Positions 1 to 8,913 of a DNA stretch of 64,000 nucleotides are shown piece by piece. Source of the DNA: Streptomyces armeniacus (GTDB taxonomy: Bacteria > Actinomycetota > Actinomycetes > Streptomycetales > Streptomycetaceae); assembly GCF_003355155.1 (NCBI RefSeq), contig NZ_CP031320.1:854369-918368 (forward strand). The letters are read 5' to 3'. Under the pieces are notes generated by a model. The model searched no databases and was not told the DNA's origin. It was given only the letters and a program-made list of their open reading frames with translations. How positions within the stretch are numbered: the stretch's first letter is position 1; each line of letters starts with the position of its first letter. Both the position numbers and the translations under genes were made by a program.

Positions 1-387
1 GTGATCTGCCTGCTGTCGGCCCGTTCCCTCAACTCCCTCGCCCTCGGCGACGAACTCGCCGCAGGCATCGGAGAGCGCGTCGCCGTGGCCCGTGCCGTGG
101 CCGCGCTCGGCGCGGTCGTGCTGTGCGGGGCGGCGACGGCGGTGGCCGGGCCGATCGGCTTCGTCGGCCTCGTCGTTCCGCACACCTGCCGGCTGCTCGT
201 CGGCGTGGACCACCGGTGGCTGCTGCCGTTCGCCGCGCTGCTGGGCGCGGCGCTGCTCACCGCGGCCGACGTGACCGGACGCGTCGTGGCACGTCCGGCG
301 GAAATCGACGTGGGCATCATCACCGCCCTGATCGGCGCCCCCTTCTTCATCTGGATCGTCCGCCGGCAGAAAGTACGAGCCCTGTGA
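1..387 (+). CDS. FecCD-family siderophore ABC transporter permease, 3' part only
   Basis: This is the C-terminal 128 codons of an iron-siderophore importer permease; the window edge cuts off the 5' part, so the GTG at base 1 need not be the true start. The visible protein has the FecCD pattern: a cytoplasmic stretch reading LNSLALGDELAAGIG, the segment GPIGFVGLVVPH that contacts the ATPase in BtuC/FhuB-type permeases, then two hydrophobic helices and the terminal GAPFFIWIV. Its stop overlaps the GTG start of the next permease by 4 bp, so the two are translationally coupled. The paired permeases and following ATPase indicate a heterodimeric channel for a ferric siderophore. The binding-protein gene would lie upstream, outside the window. 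Confidence 0.93.
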   Translation: MICLLSARSLNSLALGDELAAGIGERVAVARAVAALGAVVLCGAATAVAGPIGFVGLVVPHTCRLLVGVDHRWLLPFAALLGAALLTAADVTGRVVARPAEIDVGIITALIGAPFFIWIVRRQKVRAL

Positions 388-1457
388 GCGCCGCCGACAC
401 CCTTGAAGCCGACACCCTTGAACGGGCGCCCTCTTCCGTACGGGCCGTGGCCCGCGGCCGCGTACGGCGCGCGCTGCGGCGGCGTACGGTCACGGCGGTG
501 CTGGCCCTCCTCCTGGCCGCCACGTTCACCGTGTACCTGATGGCCGGCGACACCTTCTACCCGTTCGACGACGTGTTCCGGGTGGTGCTCGGCGAGCGCG
601 TTCCGGGGGCGTCCTTCACCGTCGGGCGGCTGCGGCTGCCGCGGGCGGTGCTCGCCGTCGCGGCGGGCTTCAGCTTCGGCCTGGCCGGCGTCACCTTCCA
701 GACCCTGCTGCGGAATCCGCTCGCCAGCCCGGACGTCATCGGCATCAGCTCGGGCGCCAGCGCCGCCGCCGTACTGGCGATCGTCACGCTGTCGCTCGAC
801 GAGACGCGGGTGTCGGCCCTCGCGGTCGCCGCCGCCCTCGCGGTGGCCCTGCTCGTGTACGTCCTCGCGTTCAAGGACGGCGTGGCCGGCACGCGGCTCA
901 TCCTGATCGGCATCGGGATCGCCGCGATGCTCGACAGCGTCATCTCGTACGTCCTGTCGCAGGCCGCCGAGTGGGACCTCCAGGAGGCGACGCGGTGGCT
1001 GACCGGCAGCCTCAACAGCGCGGCCTGGCAGGAGACCCTGCCCGTACTCGCCGCACTGGCCGTGCTCGGCCCGGTCCTGCTGGGGCGGGGACGGAGCCTC
1101 TCCGCGATGCAGCTCGGCGACGACACCGCGGCCGCGCTCGGCGTACGCACGGAGCGCACCCGGATCACGGTCATCGTCGCCGCCGTCGGGCTGATCGCCG
1201 TCGCCACCGCGGCGACGGGGCCGATCGCGTTCGTCGCGTTCCTGTCCGGGCCCATCGCGGCGCGGCTCGTCGGGCCCGGCGGTTCACCGCTGCTGCCCGC
1301 GGGGCTCGTCGGCTCCCTGCTCGTCCTCCTCGCCGACTTCACCGGCCAGCACGCCTTCGGCACCCGTCTGCCCGTGGGCGTCGTCACCGGCGTGCTCGGC
1401 GCCCCGTACCTCGTCTACCTGATCATCCGCACCAACCGGACGGGAGGCTCCCTGTGA
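384..1457 (+). CDS. FecCD-family siderophore ABC transporter permease (second subunit)
   Basis: Inner-membrane permease of 357 aa, partner of the preceding truncated permease. I start it at GTG 384, inside a 4-bp GTGA overlap. About 25 basic or polar residues precede the first membrane helix (TVTAVLALLLAATFTVYLMAG). Family signatures are LRLPRAVLAVAAGFSFGLAGVTFQ near the N-terminus, NPLASPDVIGISSGA, and the ATPase-coupling loop around ATGPIAFVAFLSGPIAARLV. The protein ends in GAPYLVYLIIRTNR, the usual FecCD ending. An annotation beginning further upstream would read through the previous gene in another frame. The role as a siderophore (catecholate or hydroxamate type unknown) channel is inferred from family and operon. 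Confidence 0.95.
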   Translation: MSAADTLEADTLERAPSSVRAVARGRVRRALRRRTVTAVLALLLAATFTVYLMAGDTFYPFDDVFRVVLGERVPGASFTVGRLRLPRAVLAVAAGFSFGLAGVTFQTLLRNPLASPDVIGISSGASAAAVLAIVTLSLDETRVSALAVAAALAVALLVYVLAFKDGVAGTRLILIGIGIAAMLDSVISYVLSQAAEWDLQEATRWLTGSLNSAAWQETLPVLAALAVLGPVLLGRGRSLSAMQLGDDTAAALGVRTERTRITVIVAAVGLIAVATAATGPIAFVAFLSGPIAARLVGPGGSPLLPAGLVGSLLVLLADFTGQHAFGTRLPVGVVTGVLGAPYLVYLIIRTNRTGGSL

Positions 1458-2338
1458 CCACGCATCACACTCTGGCCGCCGAGGGGCTCAGCCTCGGCTA
1501 CGGCGACCGGACCGTCATCGACTCCCTCGACCTGGCTGTCCCGCCCGGCCGCGTCACCGCGATCGTCGGCGCCAACGCCTGCGGCAAGTCGACGCTGCTG
1601 CGGTCGATGTCCCGGCTGCTGGCCCCCCGTACGGGCCGCGTCGTGCTGGACGGCAAGGAGGTGCACCGGATGCCCGCCAGACAACTGGCGCGCACGCTCG
1701 GCCTGCTGCCGCAGTCGCCGGTGGCGCCCGAGGGCATCGTCGTCGGCGACCTCGTAGGGCGGGGCCGCCACCCGCACCAGGGGATGTTCTCCCGCTGGAG
1801 CGCCGAGGACGACGCGGCCGTGGCGGCGGCCCTCGACACGACGGGCACCACCGCGCTCGCCGACCGCCCCGTGGACGAACTGTCCGGCGGGCAGCGGCAG
1901 CGGGTGTGGATCGCGATGGCGCTCGCCCAGCACACGGACATCCTCCTGCTCGACGAGCCCACCACCTTCCTCGACGCCAGCCACCAGGTCGAGGTACTCG
2001 ACCTCCTGACCGACCTGAACCAGGCTCGCGGCACCACCGTCGTCATGGTCCTGCACGACCTGAACCTCGCCGCGCGGTACGCGGACCACATCCTCGCGCT
2101 CGCGGACGGCCGGCTGCACGCGGCCGGTTCGCCGGAGGAAGTGCTGACCGAGGAGACGGTGCGCGCGGTGTTCGGTCTCGACAGCCGCATCATCGAGGAC
2201 CCGGTGTCGGGCCGGCCGCTGATGCTGCCGATCGGCCGCCACCACGTCAGACCGCTCCAGGACGCGTCGGCGGGCCGCCCGGCGGCGGGCCCGGTGGCGG
2301 GCCCGGTGGCGGGCCCGGCGGCGCGGGAGGCCGGCTGA
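1454..2338 (+). CDS. Siderophore ABC transporter ATP-binding protein (FecE/FepC type)
   Basis: Cytoplasmic ATPase of 294 aa that powers the two permeases. It begins at GTG 1454 in a 4-bp overlap, with GGAGG a few bases upstream. Visible motifs in order: Walker A GANACGKST (the usual GPNGCGKST with alanine at the second position), Q-loop LLPQSP, signature LSGGQRQRVW, Walker B ILLLDEPTTFLD, and the switch histidine in VLHDLN. The C-terminal tail is a short repetitive Ala/Gly/Pro/Val run (AGPVAGPVAGPAA) encoded by a small tandem repeat, probably non-essential. The stop codon overlaps the ATG of the next gene, so all four genes form one operon. Siderophore specificity cannot be read from the ATPase. 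Confidence 0.96.
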   Translation: MTTHHTLAAEGLSLGYGDRTVIDSLDLAVPPGRVTAIVGANACGKSTLLRSMSRLLAPRTGRVVLDGKEVHRMPARQLARTLGLLPQSPVAPEGIVVGDLVGRGRHPHQGMFSRWSAEDDAAVAAALDTTGTTALADRPVDELSGGQRQRVWIAMALAQHTDILLLDEPTTFLDASHQVEVLDLLTDLNQARGTTVVMVLHDLNLAARYADHILALADGRLHAAGSPEEVLTEETVRAVFGLDSRIIEDPVSGRPLMLPIGRHHVRPLQDASAGRPAAGPVAGPVAGPAAREAG

Positions 2339-2904
2339 TGGCCGCGCCCGCGTCCGCCTCCGCGTCGGGGGCCGAGCCCGTGTCCGCCTCCGATGCCGCC
2401 TCCGCCGGCGGCCTCAGCGAGCTGCGCTCACGCACCGAACTGCGGGAACTCCTCGGCGAACCGCACCCCATCGTGATCGACAAAGTGCACGACCGCCTCA
2501 CCGGTGAGGACACGGACATCCTCGCCCGCTCCCCGTTCTGCCTCCTCGCCACCTCCGGCACGGGCGGCACCTGCGACGTCTCCCCCCGCGGAGACGCCCC
2601 CGGCTTCACCCATGTCGTGGACGCGGGCACGCTGGCGCTGCCCGACCGGCCCGGCAACCGGCGCGGCGACAGCCTGCACAACATCCTCGACAACCCGCAC
2701 GCCGGACTGCTCTACCTCGTTCCCGGCAGCCGCGACGTCCTGCGGATCAACGGCAGGGCCCGCATCCTCACCGACGCCCCCTTCTTCGACGCGATGGCCG
2801 ACGCGGGCAGGCGCCCGGCACTCGCCCTGCTCGTCGAGATCGAGCAGATCTACCGGCACTGCGCCCAGTCCCTGCACCGCTCCCGGCTGTGGGACCCGGC
2901 GTAG
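2338..2904 (+). CDS. PPOX-class FMN-binding protein (MSMEG_1061-like)
   Basis: Predicted cytosolic 188-aa flavoprotein of the pyridoxamine-5'-phosphate-oxidase split-barrel superfamily. After an Ala/Ser-rich leader of about 25 residues, the core has SPFCLLATSG, CDVSPRGDAPGF and the LPDRPGNRRGDSLHNILDNP segment characteristic of the MSMEG_1061-type branch. It is translationally coupled to the siderophore ATPase (TGATG). Proteins of this superfamily reduce or bind flavin or F420 cofactors. Its position at the end of an iron-uptake operon suggests a role in reductive iron release or redox protection, but that is inference from context. The repetitive first 25 residues could mean the real start is an internal codon. 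Confidence 0.85.
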   Translation: MAAPASASASGAEPVSASDAASAGGLSELRSRTELRELLGEPHPIVIDKVHDRLTGEDTDILARSPFCLLATSGTGGTCDVSPRGDAPGFTHVVDAGTLALPDRPGNRRGDSLHNILDNPHAGLLYLVPGSRDVLRINGRARILTDAPFFDAMADAGRRPALALLVEIEQIYRHCAQSLHRSRLWDPA

Positions 2905-3020
2905 GCCCGCCTCAGGGACGCACCGCCCCGGCCCGCGGCAGCCCCACCTGCCCCGTGACGAACGCCCTCCACGTCTTCCCGGGCGGGCGGCCCACCGCGC
3001 CCCGGTGGCGCCGGGGGTTT

Positions 3021-3092
3021 GTCCTCAAGCGCCGGACGGGCTGGAGTGGGCTGGCCGATCGGCCACCTTCCAGCCGTCCGGCGTTTGAGGAC
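3021..3092. terminator. Long imperfect inverted repeat between convergent genes (probable bidirectional terminator / dispersed Streptomyces palindrome)
   Basis: Bases 3021-3045 (GTCCTCAAGCGCCGGACGGG then CTGGA) pair with 3069-3092, whose reverse complement is the same sequence apart from one substitution and one extra G. The two ~24-bp arms are separated by about 23 bases. It lies midway between two convergent genes. Palindromes with this CTCAA-CGCCGGACGG-CTGGA wording are scattered through Streptomyces genomes, so it may be both a terminator and a member of a dispersed repeat family. The remainder of 2905-3129 shows nothing else. Confidence 0.75.
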
Positions 3093-3129
3093 GGTCCTGG
3101 GCCCCGGCGGCGGTGCGTGGGGCCACGGC

Positions 3130-3750
3130 CTACTGGCACACCGACGGTTCCGGGGCCGCAGCGGCCGGGCCGCCTGCGGCGGCGAGTGCGCGCCGGAGCA
3201 GGGCGGTGAGGCGTTCCGTGCCGTCGGGGGCCCGTAGCAGTACGCGGACGGCGTGTTCGAGGTGGTGCCGTCCCGGGCCCCGCCACCACAGGGTGTCCGA
3301 GAGCCGCGCCGCGGGCGCGTCCGTACGGGCCGCGCCCGTACGCACCTTCCGCACCCGCCGCGCGCACACCGCCCAGCGCACGGCCAGCACGCGTGAGTAC
3401 GGGCGTACGCAGCGGGCCTCCCGTACCGCGTCGGCGACGAGCGCCGGTGCGAAGGCGCGGTCCGCCGGGTACGCGTGCGCCAGCGTCGCGGAGAGGGGCC
3501 ACAGCGCGCGGCGGGTGTCCTCGTCGACCGCGTCGTTGACGACGCGGGCCAGGGCCGCGAGCGCGGGGTGGGTGCCGCGTGGCGTGTCGGTGAAGGGCCC
3601 GCCCGCCAGCAGCGAGGCGGCCTCCATCAGACAGGCGCCGTCGCCGGGATGGAGGTGGGCGTACGGGCGCGGCCCCGGCAGGCCGTCCGGCACGCCGCCG
3701 CAGTCGGCGGCGGTGGAACCTGCGTAAGGGATGTGGCGGGTGGAGCGCAT
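3130..3750 (-). CDS. Conserved hypothetical protein downstream of PiT transporter
   Basis: Soluble-looking protein of 206 aa, no signal peptide or membrane helix. It is mostly helical by composition and arginine/alanine rich, with an acidic segment HPGDGACLMEAASLLAGG near residues 34-51 that looks like a conserved core, followed by HPALAALARVVNDAVDED. The C-terminal part is more repetitive. It starts only 15 bp after the stop of the phosphate transporter on the same strand, so they are probably co-transcribed. PiT genes often have a PhoU-like (DUF47) partner, but this sequence does not look like PhoU. I do not recognise its family; no function is proposed. Confidence 0.7.
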   Translation of the reverse strand: MRSTRHIPYAGSTAADCGGVPDGLPGPRPYAHLHPGDGACLMEAASLLAGGPFTDTPRGTHPALAALARVVNDAVDEDTRRALWPLSATLAHAYPADRAFAPALVADAVREARCVRPYSRVLAVRWAVCARRVRKVRTGAARTDAPAARLSDTLWWRGPGRHHLEHAVRVLLRAPDGTERLTALLRRALAAAGGPAAAAPEPSVCQ

Positions 3751-3765
3751 GGCGGCCTCCGGCGG

Positions 3766-4764
3766 TCAGACCCCGGGGAGGGCTCGCAGGATCACGTAGG
3801 CCGCCGCGGCGGTCAGCCCCGCCCCCGGGATGGTGAGCACCCAGGCGGTGACGATGGTCCTGGCCACTCCCCAGCGTACGGCGGACAGGCGGCGGGTGGC
3901 GCCCGCGCCCATGACGGCTGAGGTGATGGTGTGGGTGGTGGAGATGGGGGCCTTGAAGAGGAACGCGGTGGAGTAGAGGACCCCGGCGGCGACGACCTCG
4001 GCGGCGAAGCCGCGCGGCGGGTCGAGGTGCACGATGCGCCGCCCCAGGGTGGTGATGATGCGGCGCCCGCCGCTGTACGTGCCCGCCGCCATCGTCAGCG
4101 CCACCACGGCGATCACCCAGAGCGGGACGTGGAACGAGTCCTGCCAGCCCGCGGTCACCATCGCCAGGACGATCACGCCCATGGTCTTCTGCGCGTCCTG
4201 GAGCCCGTGCCCGAGCCCCATGGCGGCCGCGGAGACGCTCTGGGCGATACGGAACCCCCGGCCGGCCCGGTGCGGGTTGGCGCGCCGGAACGCCCACAGG
4301 ATCGCGGCGTGCAGCCCGTACGCCAGCAGCCCGCCGATCAGCGGCGACAGCAGCATCGGCACGACGACCTTGTCCAGCACCCCCTGCCAGTGCACGGTTC
4401 CGGCGGCGGCGAGGGCGGCCCCGATCAGCCCGCCGATCAGCGCGTGCGAGGAGGAACTGGGCAGGCCCAGCCACCAGGTGAGGAGGTTCCACGCGATGGC
4501 GCCGATGAGCGCGCCGAGCACGAGGAGCAGCCCCGTGTTCCCGGTGGGGGCGCCGATGATGCCGCTTCCGACGGTCTCCGCGACCTCCGTGCCGAGGAAC
4601 GCGCCGACGAAGTTCATGACGGCGGCCAGCGCCAGCGCGATGCGCGGGGTGAGGGCCCGGGTGGAGATCGAGGTGGCGATCGCGTTGGCCGCGTCGTGGA
4701 AGCCGTTGGTGAAGTCGAACGTCAGGCCCACCGCGATGATGAGCAGGACAAGTGTGAGCTCCAT
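3766..4764 (-). CDS. pit: Inorganic phosphate transporter, PiT family
   Basis: Integral membrane H+/metal-phosphate symporter of 332 aa. I start it at ATG 4764, preceded by GGAGGAGG, because 34 further in-frame upstream codons are Arg-rich and precede this strong ribosome site. The two inverted-topology PiT signatures are both present: DFTNGFHDAANAIATSI at residues 17-33 and GLGHGLQDAQKTMGV in the second half. So are the conserved LPSSSSHALIGGLIGA and TTHTITSAVMGAG loops. About ten hydrophobic segments are visible. It is a low-affinity, usually constitutive phosphate carrier. No obvious PHO box was found in the 257-bp upstream region. Confidence 0.95.
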   Translation of the reverse strand: MELTLVLLIIAVGLTFDFTNGFHDAANAIATSISTRALTPRIALALAAVMNFVGAFLGTEVAETVGSGIIGAPTGNTGLLLVLGALIGAIAWNLLTWWLGLPSSSSHALIGGLIGAALAAAGTVHWQGVLDKVVVPMLLSPLIGGLLAYGLHAAILWAFRRANPHRAGRGFRIAQSVSAAAMGLGHGLQDAQKTMGVIVLAMVTAGWQDSFHVPLWVIAVVALTMAAGTYSGGRRIITTLGRRIVHLDPPRGFAAEVVAAGVLYSTAFLFKAPISTTHTITSAVMGAGATRRLSAVRWGVARTIVTAWVLTIPGAGLTAAAAYVILRALPGV

Positions 4765-5021
4765 CCACGCCTCCTCCGCTCCAGGATGGCGGGCGCCACC
4801 GCCCCGGGTGCGAGGCGCGCGGCGCGGCCCGCGGCCCGTACGGCAGTCGCACTCGTACGGGCGCACCGCGCGCCTCGGCGCCCGCGCGCTCCGGCGCGTA
4901 CGCGTACCCGCCGCGCCCGCGGCGGTAACGAGGAGGCGGGCGGCGGCAACCTTCGCGCCCTCCGTGGCGACAACACAGGGGACGGGACCTCCCCGCCCCC
5001 TTCCGAACGGAGGAACCCTCG

Positions 5022-6041
5022 ATGCACAGCACAGGCAGCGGGCACAGAGCGCGCGCGAGATCCGTACGTGTCGGCGTGGCGGCCGTGGCCGTCGGCGCGG
5101 TGATCGGCGGGCTGGCCTGGAGCGGCAACGCCGCCGAGTCCACCGGGGCCGACAGCCCCGCCGCGTCCGAGCGGGGCGCCGGCGACGGGTCCGCGGCAGC
5201 GGCCGAACCGGTCGGCTTCGGCGCCGGTACCACCGGCGGCGCGGGCGGCGAGACGGTGACGGTCTCCGGCGCGCAGGAGTTCACCGAGGCGGTGCAGAGC
5301 GAAGGACCGCTGACCGTCCAGGTCGAGGGCGCCGTCGAGCTGGACGGGATGACGGACGTGGCCGCGGACAAGACCGTCGTGGGCGTCGGCACCGACGGCG
5401 GCATCACCGGCGGCGGGCTGAACATCAGCGGCGTCGAGAACGTCATCGTGCAGAACCTGACGTTCAGCGGGTCGGGCGACGACGCCGTCAGCGTCGACGG
5501 CTCCACCCACGTGTGGATCGACCACAACGACCTGTCCAACGCGTACGACGGCCTCGTCGACATCAAGAACGGCTCCGACGAGATCACCGTCTCCTGGAAC
5601 CACCTGCACGACCACGACAAGTCGATGCTGCTCGGGCACAGCGACGACAACGGCGACGCCGACACCGGCAAGCTGCGCGTCACGTACGACCACAACTGGT
5701 TCGACGGCACCGGCCAGCGGCACCCGCGGGTTCGCTTCGGCAACCCGGTGCACGTGCTGAACAACTACTACAGCGACATCGGTTCGTACGGCGTCGCCTC
5801 CACGACGAACGCCGGCGTGCTCGTCGAGGGCAACTCCTTCGAGAACGTCGAGGACCCCTTCCACCTCGGCGAGGGCTCCTCCGAGCCGGGCGCGCTGGCC
5901 GCGAAGGACAACCACATGGTCGGCTCCGGCGAGGGCGAGACCGGCGGTGAGGTGGCGGAGATCCCGTACGCGTACACGCCGGACGCAGCGGCCGACGTGA
6001 AGTCGCTCGTCACCGAGGGTGCGGGCGTGGGCAGGCTGTGA
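5022..6041 (+). CDS. Secreted pectate lyase, polysaccharide lyase family 1
   Basis: Extracellular Ca-dependent pectate lyase of 339 aa cleaving polygalacturonate by beta-elimination. ATG 5022 follows GGAGG at a normal distance. Residues 8-38 form a signal peptide (basic n-region, hydrophobic VGVAAVAVGAVIGGLAW, cleavage near GNAAES). Then comes a Ser/Ala-rich linker and the parallel beta-helix. Diagnostic motifs are HVWIDHNDLSN (the vWiDH region), ITVSWNHLHDHDKSMLLG and GTGQRHPRVRFGNPVHVLNN, which carries the catalytic arginine region. The length is normal for the family. It stands alone as a transcription unit and ends in a strong hairpin. It suggests a plant-litter-degrading soil organism. 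Confidence 0.95.
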   Translation: MHSTGSGHRARARSVRVGVAAVAVGAVIGGLAWSGNAAESTGADSPAASERGAGDGSAAAAEPVGFGAGTTGGAGGETVTVSGAQEFTEAVQSEGPLTVQVEGAVELDGMTDVAADKTVVGVGTDGGITGGGLNISGVENVIVQNLTFSGSGDDAVSVDGSTHVWIDHNDLSNAYDGLVDIKNGSDEITVSWNHLHDHDKSMLLGHSDDNGDADTGKLRVTYDHNWFDGTGQRHPRVRFGNPVHVLNNYYSDIGSYGVASTTNAGVLVEGNSFENVEDPFHLGEGSSEPGALAAKDNHMVGSGEGETGGEVAEIPYAYTPDAAADVKSLVTEGAGVGRL

Positions 6042-6070
6042 CGTGACGGAGCGCACGACCGGCTGACTCC

Positions 6071-6108
6071 GTGCCGCCCCGGCGCCCCCCGGCGCGCCGG
6101 GGCGGCAC
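6071..6108 (+). terminator. Rho-independent-type hairpin after pectate lyase
   Basis: A perfect 15-bp inverted repeat: 6071-6085 (GTGCCGCCCCGGCGC) pairs with 6094-6108, leaving an 8-base loop. It lies 30 bp after the pectate lyase stop. No U-run follows, as is common in high-GC actinobacteria. Confidence 0.85.
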
Positions 6109-6222
6109 GGGCATCCGGCGCTCACCTTGCGCACCGCGGAGATACGGGGGGAGGATCATTACGCATTTGCGTACGGAATATCCCTGGTCCCTGCGGGGCG
6201 ATGCACGTTGGCTATCCCGGAT

Positions 6223-8829
6223 ATGGCGGAGGGTGTCGAGTTCCGCGGCCCCCTCGATCCCACGCGCGCGGCGACCGCCGTGCTGGACGCCCGTGGGCGG
6301 ATTCTCGGCTGGAGCCCGCGCGCCGAGGAGCTTTTCGGCCACCCGCAGCACGAGGCGGTCGGGAAGTACGCGGCCGAGCTGCTGGCGGTGCCCGGCGACC
6401 GCGGCGCCGACGCGGGCGACGCCCGGCTGCTCCACGGCGGCACGCTGGAGGCCGAACACACCGGGGAGCTCACCGCACGGCGCCGGAACGGCCAGGCCGT
6501 ACGCGTCGCCGTACGCGCCTTCCCGCTCCCCGGCGGCACGGCGGCGGGCCCTCCCGGGGCGGCAGCGGGCGGCGGCCACGGCCCGGCCACCGTGCTGCTC
6601 GCCGCCGAGGCGGCGGAGCTGCGCCGGTGGGAGACCCGCCAGGCCCTGCTCAGCGCGCTGGTCAGCCAGTCCCCGATCGGGCTGACGATCTACGACACCA
6701 GCCTCCGCGTGATGTGGGCCAACGCCACCTGCAAGCGCGAGCTCGCCGGCCCCCCGGAGGCGTACGTCGGGCTGCCCCCGGACGAGCTCGTGCCGGGCGG
6801 CGAGATCCTCTCCGGCGAGAAGTCGTCGGACCTGCGCGAGCTGGTGGAGGAGGTGCTCGAAACCGGCGACCCCGTCGTGGACCTGCACTACCGGGGCCTG
6901 CCGCAGGAGGACCCCGCGCACGAGCGCATCTGGTCGTACTCCTACTACCGGCTGCTCGGCCCGGGTCAGGAGCCGCTGGGCGTGTGCGAGGAGTCCTTCG
7001 ACATCACGGAGCGCTACCGCGCACAGCGGCGGCTGCAACTGCTCGTACGGGCCGGGGAGCACGTCGGCACCACGCTGGACATCACCCGTACGGCACGGGA
7101 GCTGGCCGACGTCGTCATTCCCGAGGTGGCGGACTCCGTGGTGATCGATCTGCTGCGGGAGGTGCTGCAGGGACAGGAGCCCGCGACCTCACCCGTACGG
7201 AGCCCCGAGGCGCCGCGGACGGTGCGGGTGGAGTCCCGTACGGCACCGGGCGGCGTCGCCGTACCGGAGCTCGGCCCGCAGGCAGGCACGGCGGAGGCGG
7301 ACGACGCGGGCGACGCGGGCGACGCGGCCGGTACGGCGGAGGCGGCGGAGGCGGCGGAAACGGCAGAGACCGCAGGGCACCCCGACTCCATCGTGCTCGC
7401 GCTGCAGCGCCGCAGCCTCGCCTCGGGCCGCGCGGTGCTCGACAACGGCACCGACGGCCACCCCGCGCCCGGCCGGCAGACCCTGCGCACCCTCGTCGTG
7501 CCGCTGCGGGCCCGCGGGCCCACCATGGGCGTCGTCACGTTCCTGCGCAGCACCAACCCGGACCCGTTCGGCAGCGACGACCTCGCGCTCGCCGACGAAC
7601 TGGTCCGCCGCGCCGCCTTCGCCGTCGACAACGCCCGCCGCTACACCAGCGAGCACACCGCCGCCCTCACCCTCCAGCGCAGCCTGCTGCCGCAGCGCCT
7701 GCCGCCGCAGACCGCCGTCGACACCGCGTACCGCTACCTCCCGGCGGACAACCGGATCGGCGTCGGCGGCGACTGGTTCGACATCATCCCGCTCTCCGGC
7801 GCCCGCGTCGGCCTCGTCATCGGCGACGTCGTCGGGCACGGGCTGCGCGCCGCCGCCACGATGGGGCGGCTGCGGTCGACCGTACGGGCCCTGGCGCGGC
7901 TCGACCTCACCCCCGACGAACTCCTGGCCCACCTCGACGACCTGGTCACACAGGCGGAGGAGGAACGCGTCCCGGCCGACGGCGGCGACGAGGTCCCCGC
8001 GGACGGCGGCGAGGAGACCCTCGGCGTGACCTGCCTGTACGCCGTCTACGACCCGGTGTCCCAGCGCTGCGTCCTGGCCCGCGCCGGGCACCCGCTGCCC
8101 GCCGTCGTCTCACCCGGCGGCCGGGTCACCTTCCCCGAACTGCCGTCCGGCCCGCCCCTGGGCACCGGCGGGCTGCCGTTCGAGAGCGCCGAGCTCGAAC
8201 TGCCGCAGGACAGCCTGCTCGCGCTGTTCACCGACGGCCTCGTCGAGGCCCGCGACCTCGACATCGACGCCGGCCTCGACACCCTCGGCGGCATCCTCGC
8301 CCACCACCGGCAGCCGCTGGAGTCGCTCTGCGACCGGATCATGTCCGTGCTCCCGTCGGGCGCGGCCACCGACGACGCGGCCCTCCTGCTCGTACGCACC
8401 CGGGCCCTGAGCACCGGCCAGGTCGCGGTGTGGGAGATGGACGCCGACCCCGCGGTGGTCTCGTACGCCCGCACCCGCGCCACCCGCCAGCTCGACAAGT
8501 GGGGGCTCGGCGAGCTGGCGTTCACGACCGAACTCATCGTCAGCGAGCTGGTCACCAACGCCATCCGGTACGCCGGAGGGCCCATCCAGCTCCGGCTCAT
8601 CCGCGACCGCACCCTCATCTGCGAGGTGTCCGACACCGGGCACACCTCGCCCCATCTGCGGCACGCCGCGAGCGACGACGAGGGCGGCCGCGGCCTCTTC
8701 CTCGTCACGCAGACGACCCAGCGCTGGGGCACCCGCTACACCCCCGGCGGCAAGGTCATCTGGGCCGAACAGCCCCTGCTCGGGGGCGCACCCCAGGCGG
8801 CGCCGGACCCGCCGCCCCCGACGCCCTAG
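6223..8829 (+). CDS. PAS-GAF-SpoIIE serine phosphatase with C-terminal anti-sigma-type ATPase domain
   Basis: Cytoplasmic signalling protein, about 868 aa. Order of domains: PAS (residues ~8-110, starting ATAVLDARGRILGW), second PAS (~140-260), GAF (~270-480), PP2C/SpoIIE phosphatase (~483-715, LQRSLLPQRLPPQ, GVGGDWFDIIPL, IGDVVGHGLRAA), and an RsbW-like HATPase (~735-860, ELIVSELVTNAIRYAGG, GGRGLFLV). Proteins of this kind dephosphorylate anti-sigma antagonists in partner-switching systems. The GAF is interrupted near residues 354-386 by a low-complexity Asp/Ala/Glu insert. I chose ATG 6223 because the PAS fold begins right after it. An in-frame TTG at 6127 would add 32 residues, and no start has a clear ribosome site. 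Confidence 0.9.
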   Translation: MAEGVEFRGPLDPTRAATAVLDARGRILGWSPRAEELFGHPQHEAVGKYAAELLAVPGDRGADAGDARLLHGGTLEAEHTGELTARRRNGQAVRVAVRAFPLPGGTAAGPPGAAAGGGHGPATVLLAAEAAELRRWETRQALLSALVSQSPIGLTIYDTSLRVMWANATCKRELAGPPEAYVGLPPDELVPGGEILSGEKSSDLRELVEEVLETGDPVVDLHYRGLPQEDPAHERIWSYSYYRLLGPGQEPLGVCEESFDITERYRAQRRLQLLVRAGEHVGTTLDITRTARELADVVIPEVADSVVIDLLREVLQGQEPATSPVRSPEAPRTVRVESRTAPGGVAVPELGPQAGTAEADDAGDAGDAAGTAEAAEAAETAETAGHPDSIVLALQRRSLASGRAVLDNGTDGHPAPGRQTLRTLVVPLRARGPTMGVVTFLRSTNPDPFGSDDLALADELVRRAAFAVDNARRYTSEHTAALTLQRSLLPQRLPPQTAVDTAYRYLPADNRIGVGGDWFDIIPLSGARVGLVIGDVVGHGLRAAATMGRLRSTVRALARLDLTPDELLAHLDDLVTQAEEERVPADGGDEVPADGGEETLGVTCLYAVYDPVSQRCVLARAGHPLPAVVSPGGRVTFPELPSGPPLGTGGLPFESAELELPQDSLLALFTDGLVEARDLDIDAGLDTLGGILAHHRQPLESLCDRIMSVLPSGAATDDAALLLVRTRALSTGQVAVWEMDADPAVVSYARTRATRQLDKWGLGELAFTTELIVSELVTNAIRYAGGPIQLRLIRDRTLICEVSDTGHTSPHLRHAASDDEGGRGLFLVTQTTQRWGTRYTPGGKVIWAEQPLLGGAPQAAPDPPPPTP

Positions 8830-8913
8830 GCTGCCACCCGGCACCGCACCGGTACCGGCACCAGGGACCGGCATCGGAACCAGGCACCGGCCCTGAACCC
8901 AGGAGCGCGCATC

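Noticed and set aside
2912..5764. 950-codon open frame on the minus strand
   Set aside because: It is antisense or out of frame to the PiT and pectate lyase genes and has Arg/Pro/Gly-rich composition; long stop-free shadow frames are normal at this GC.
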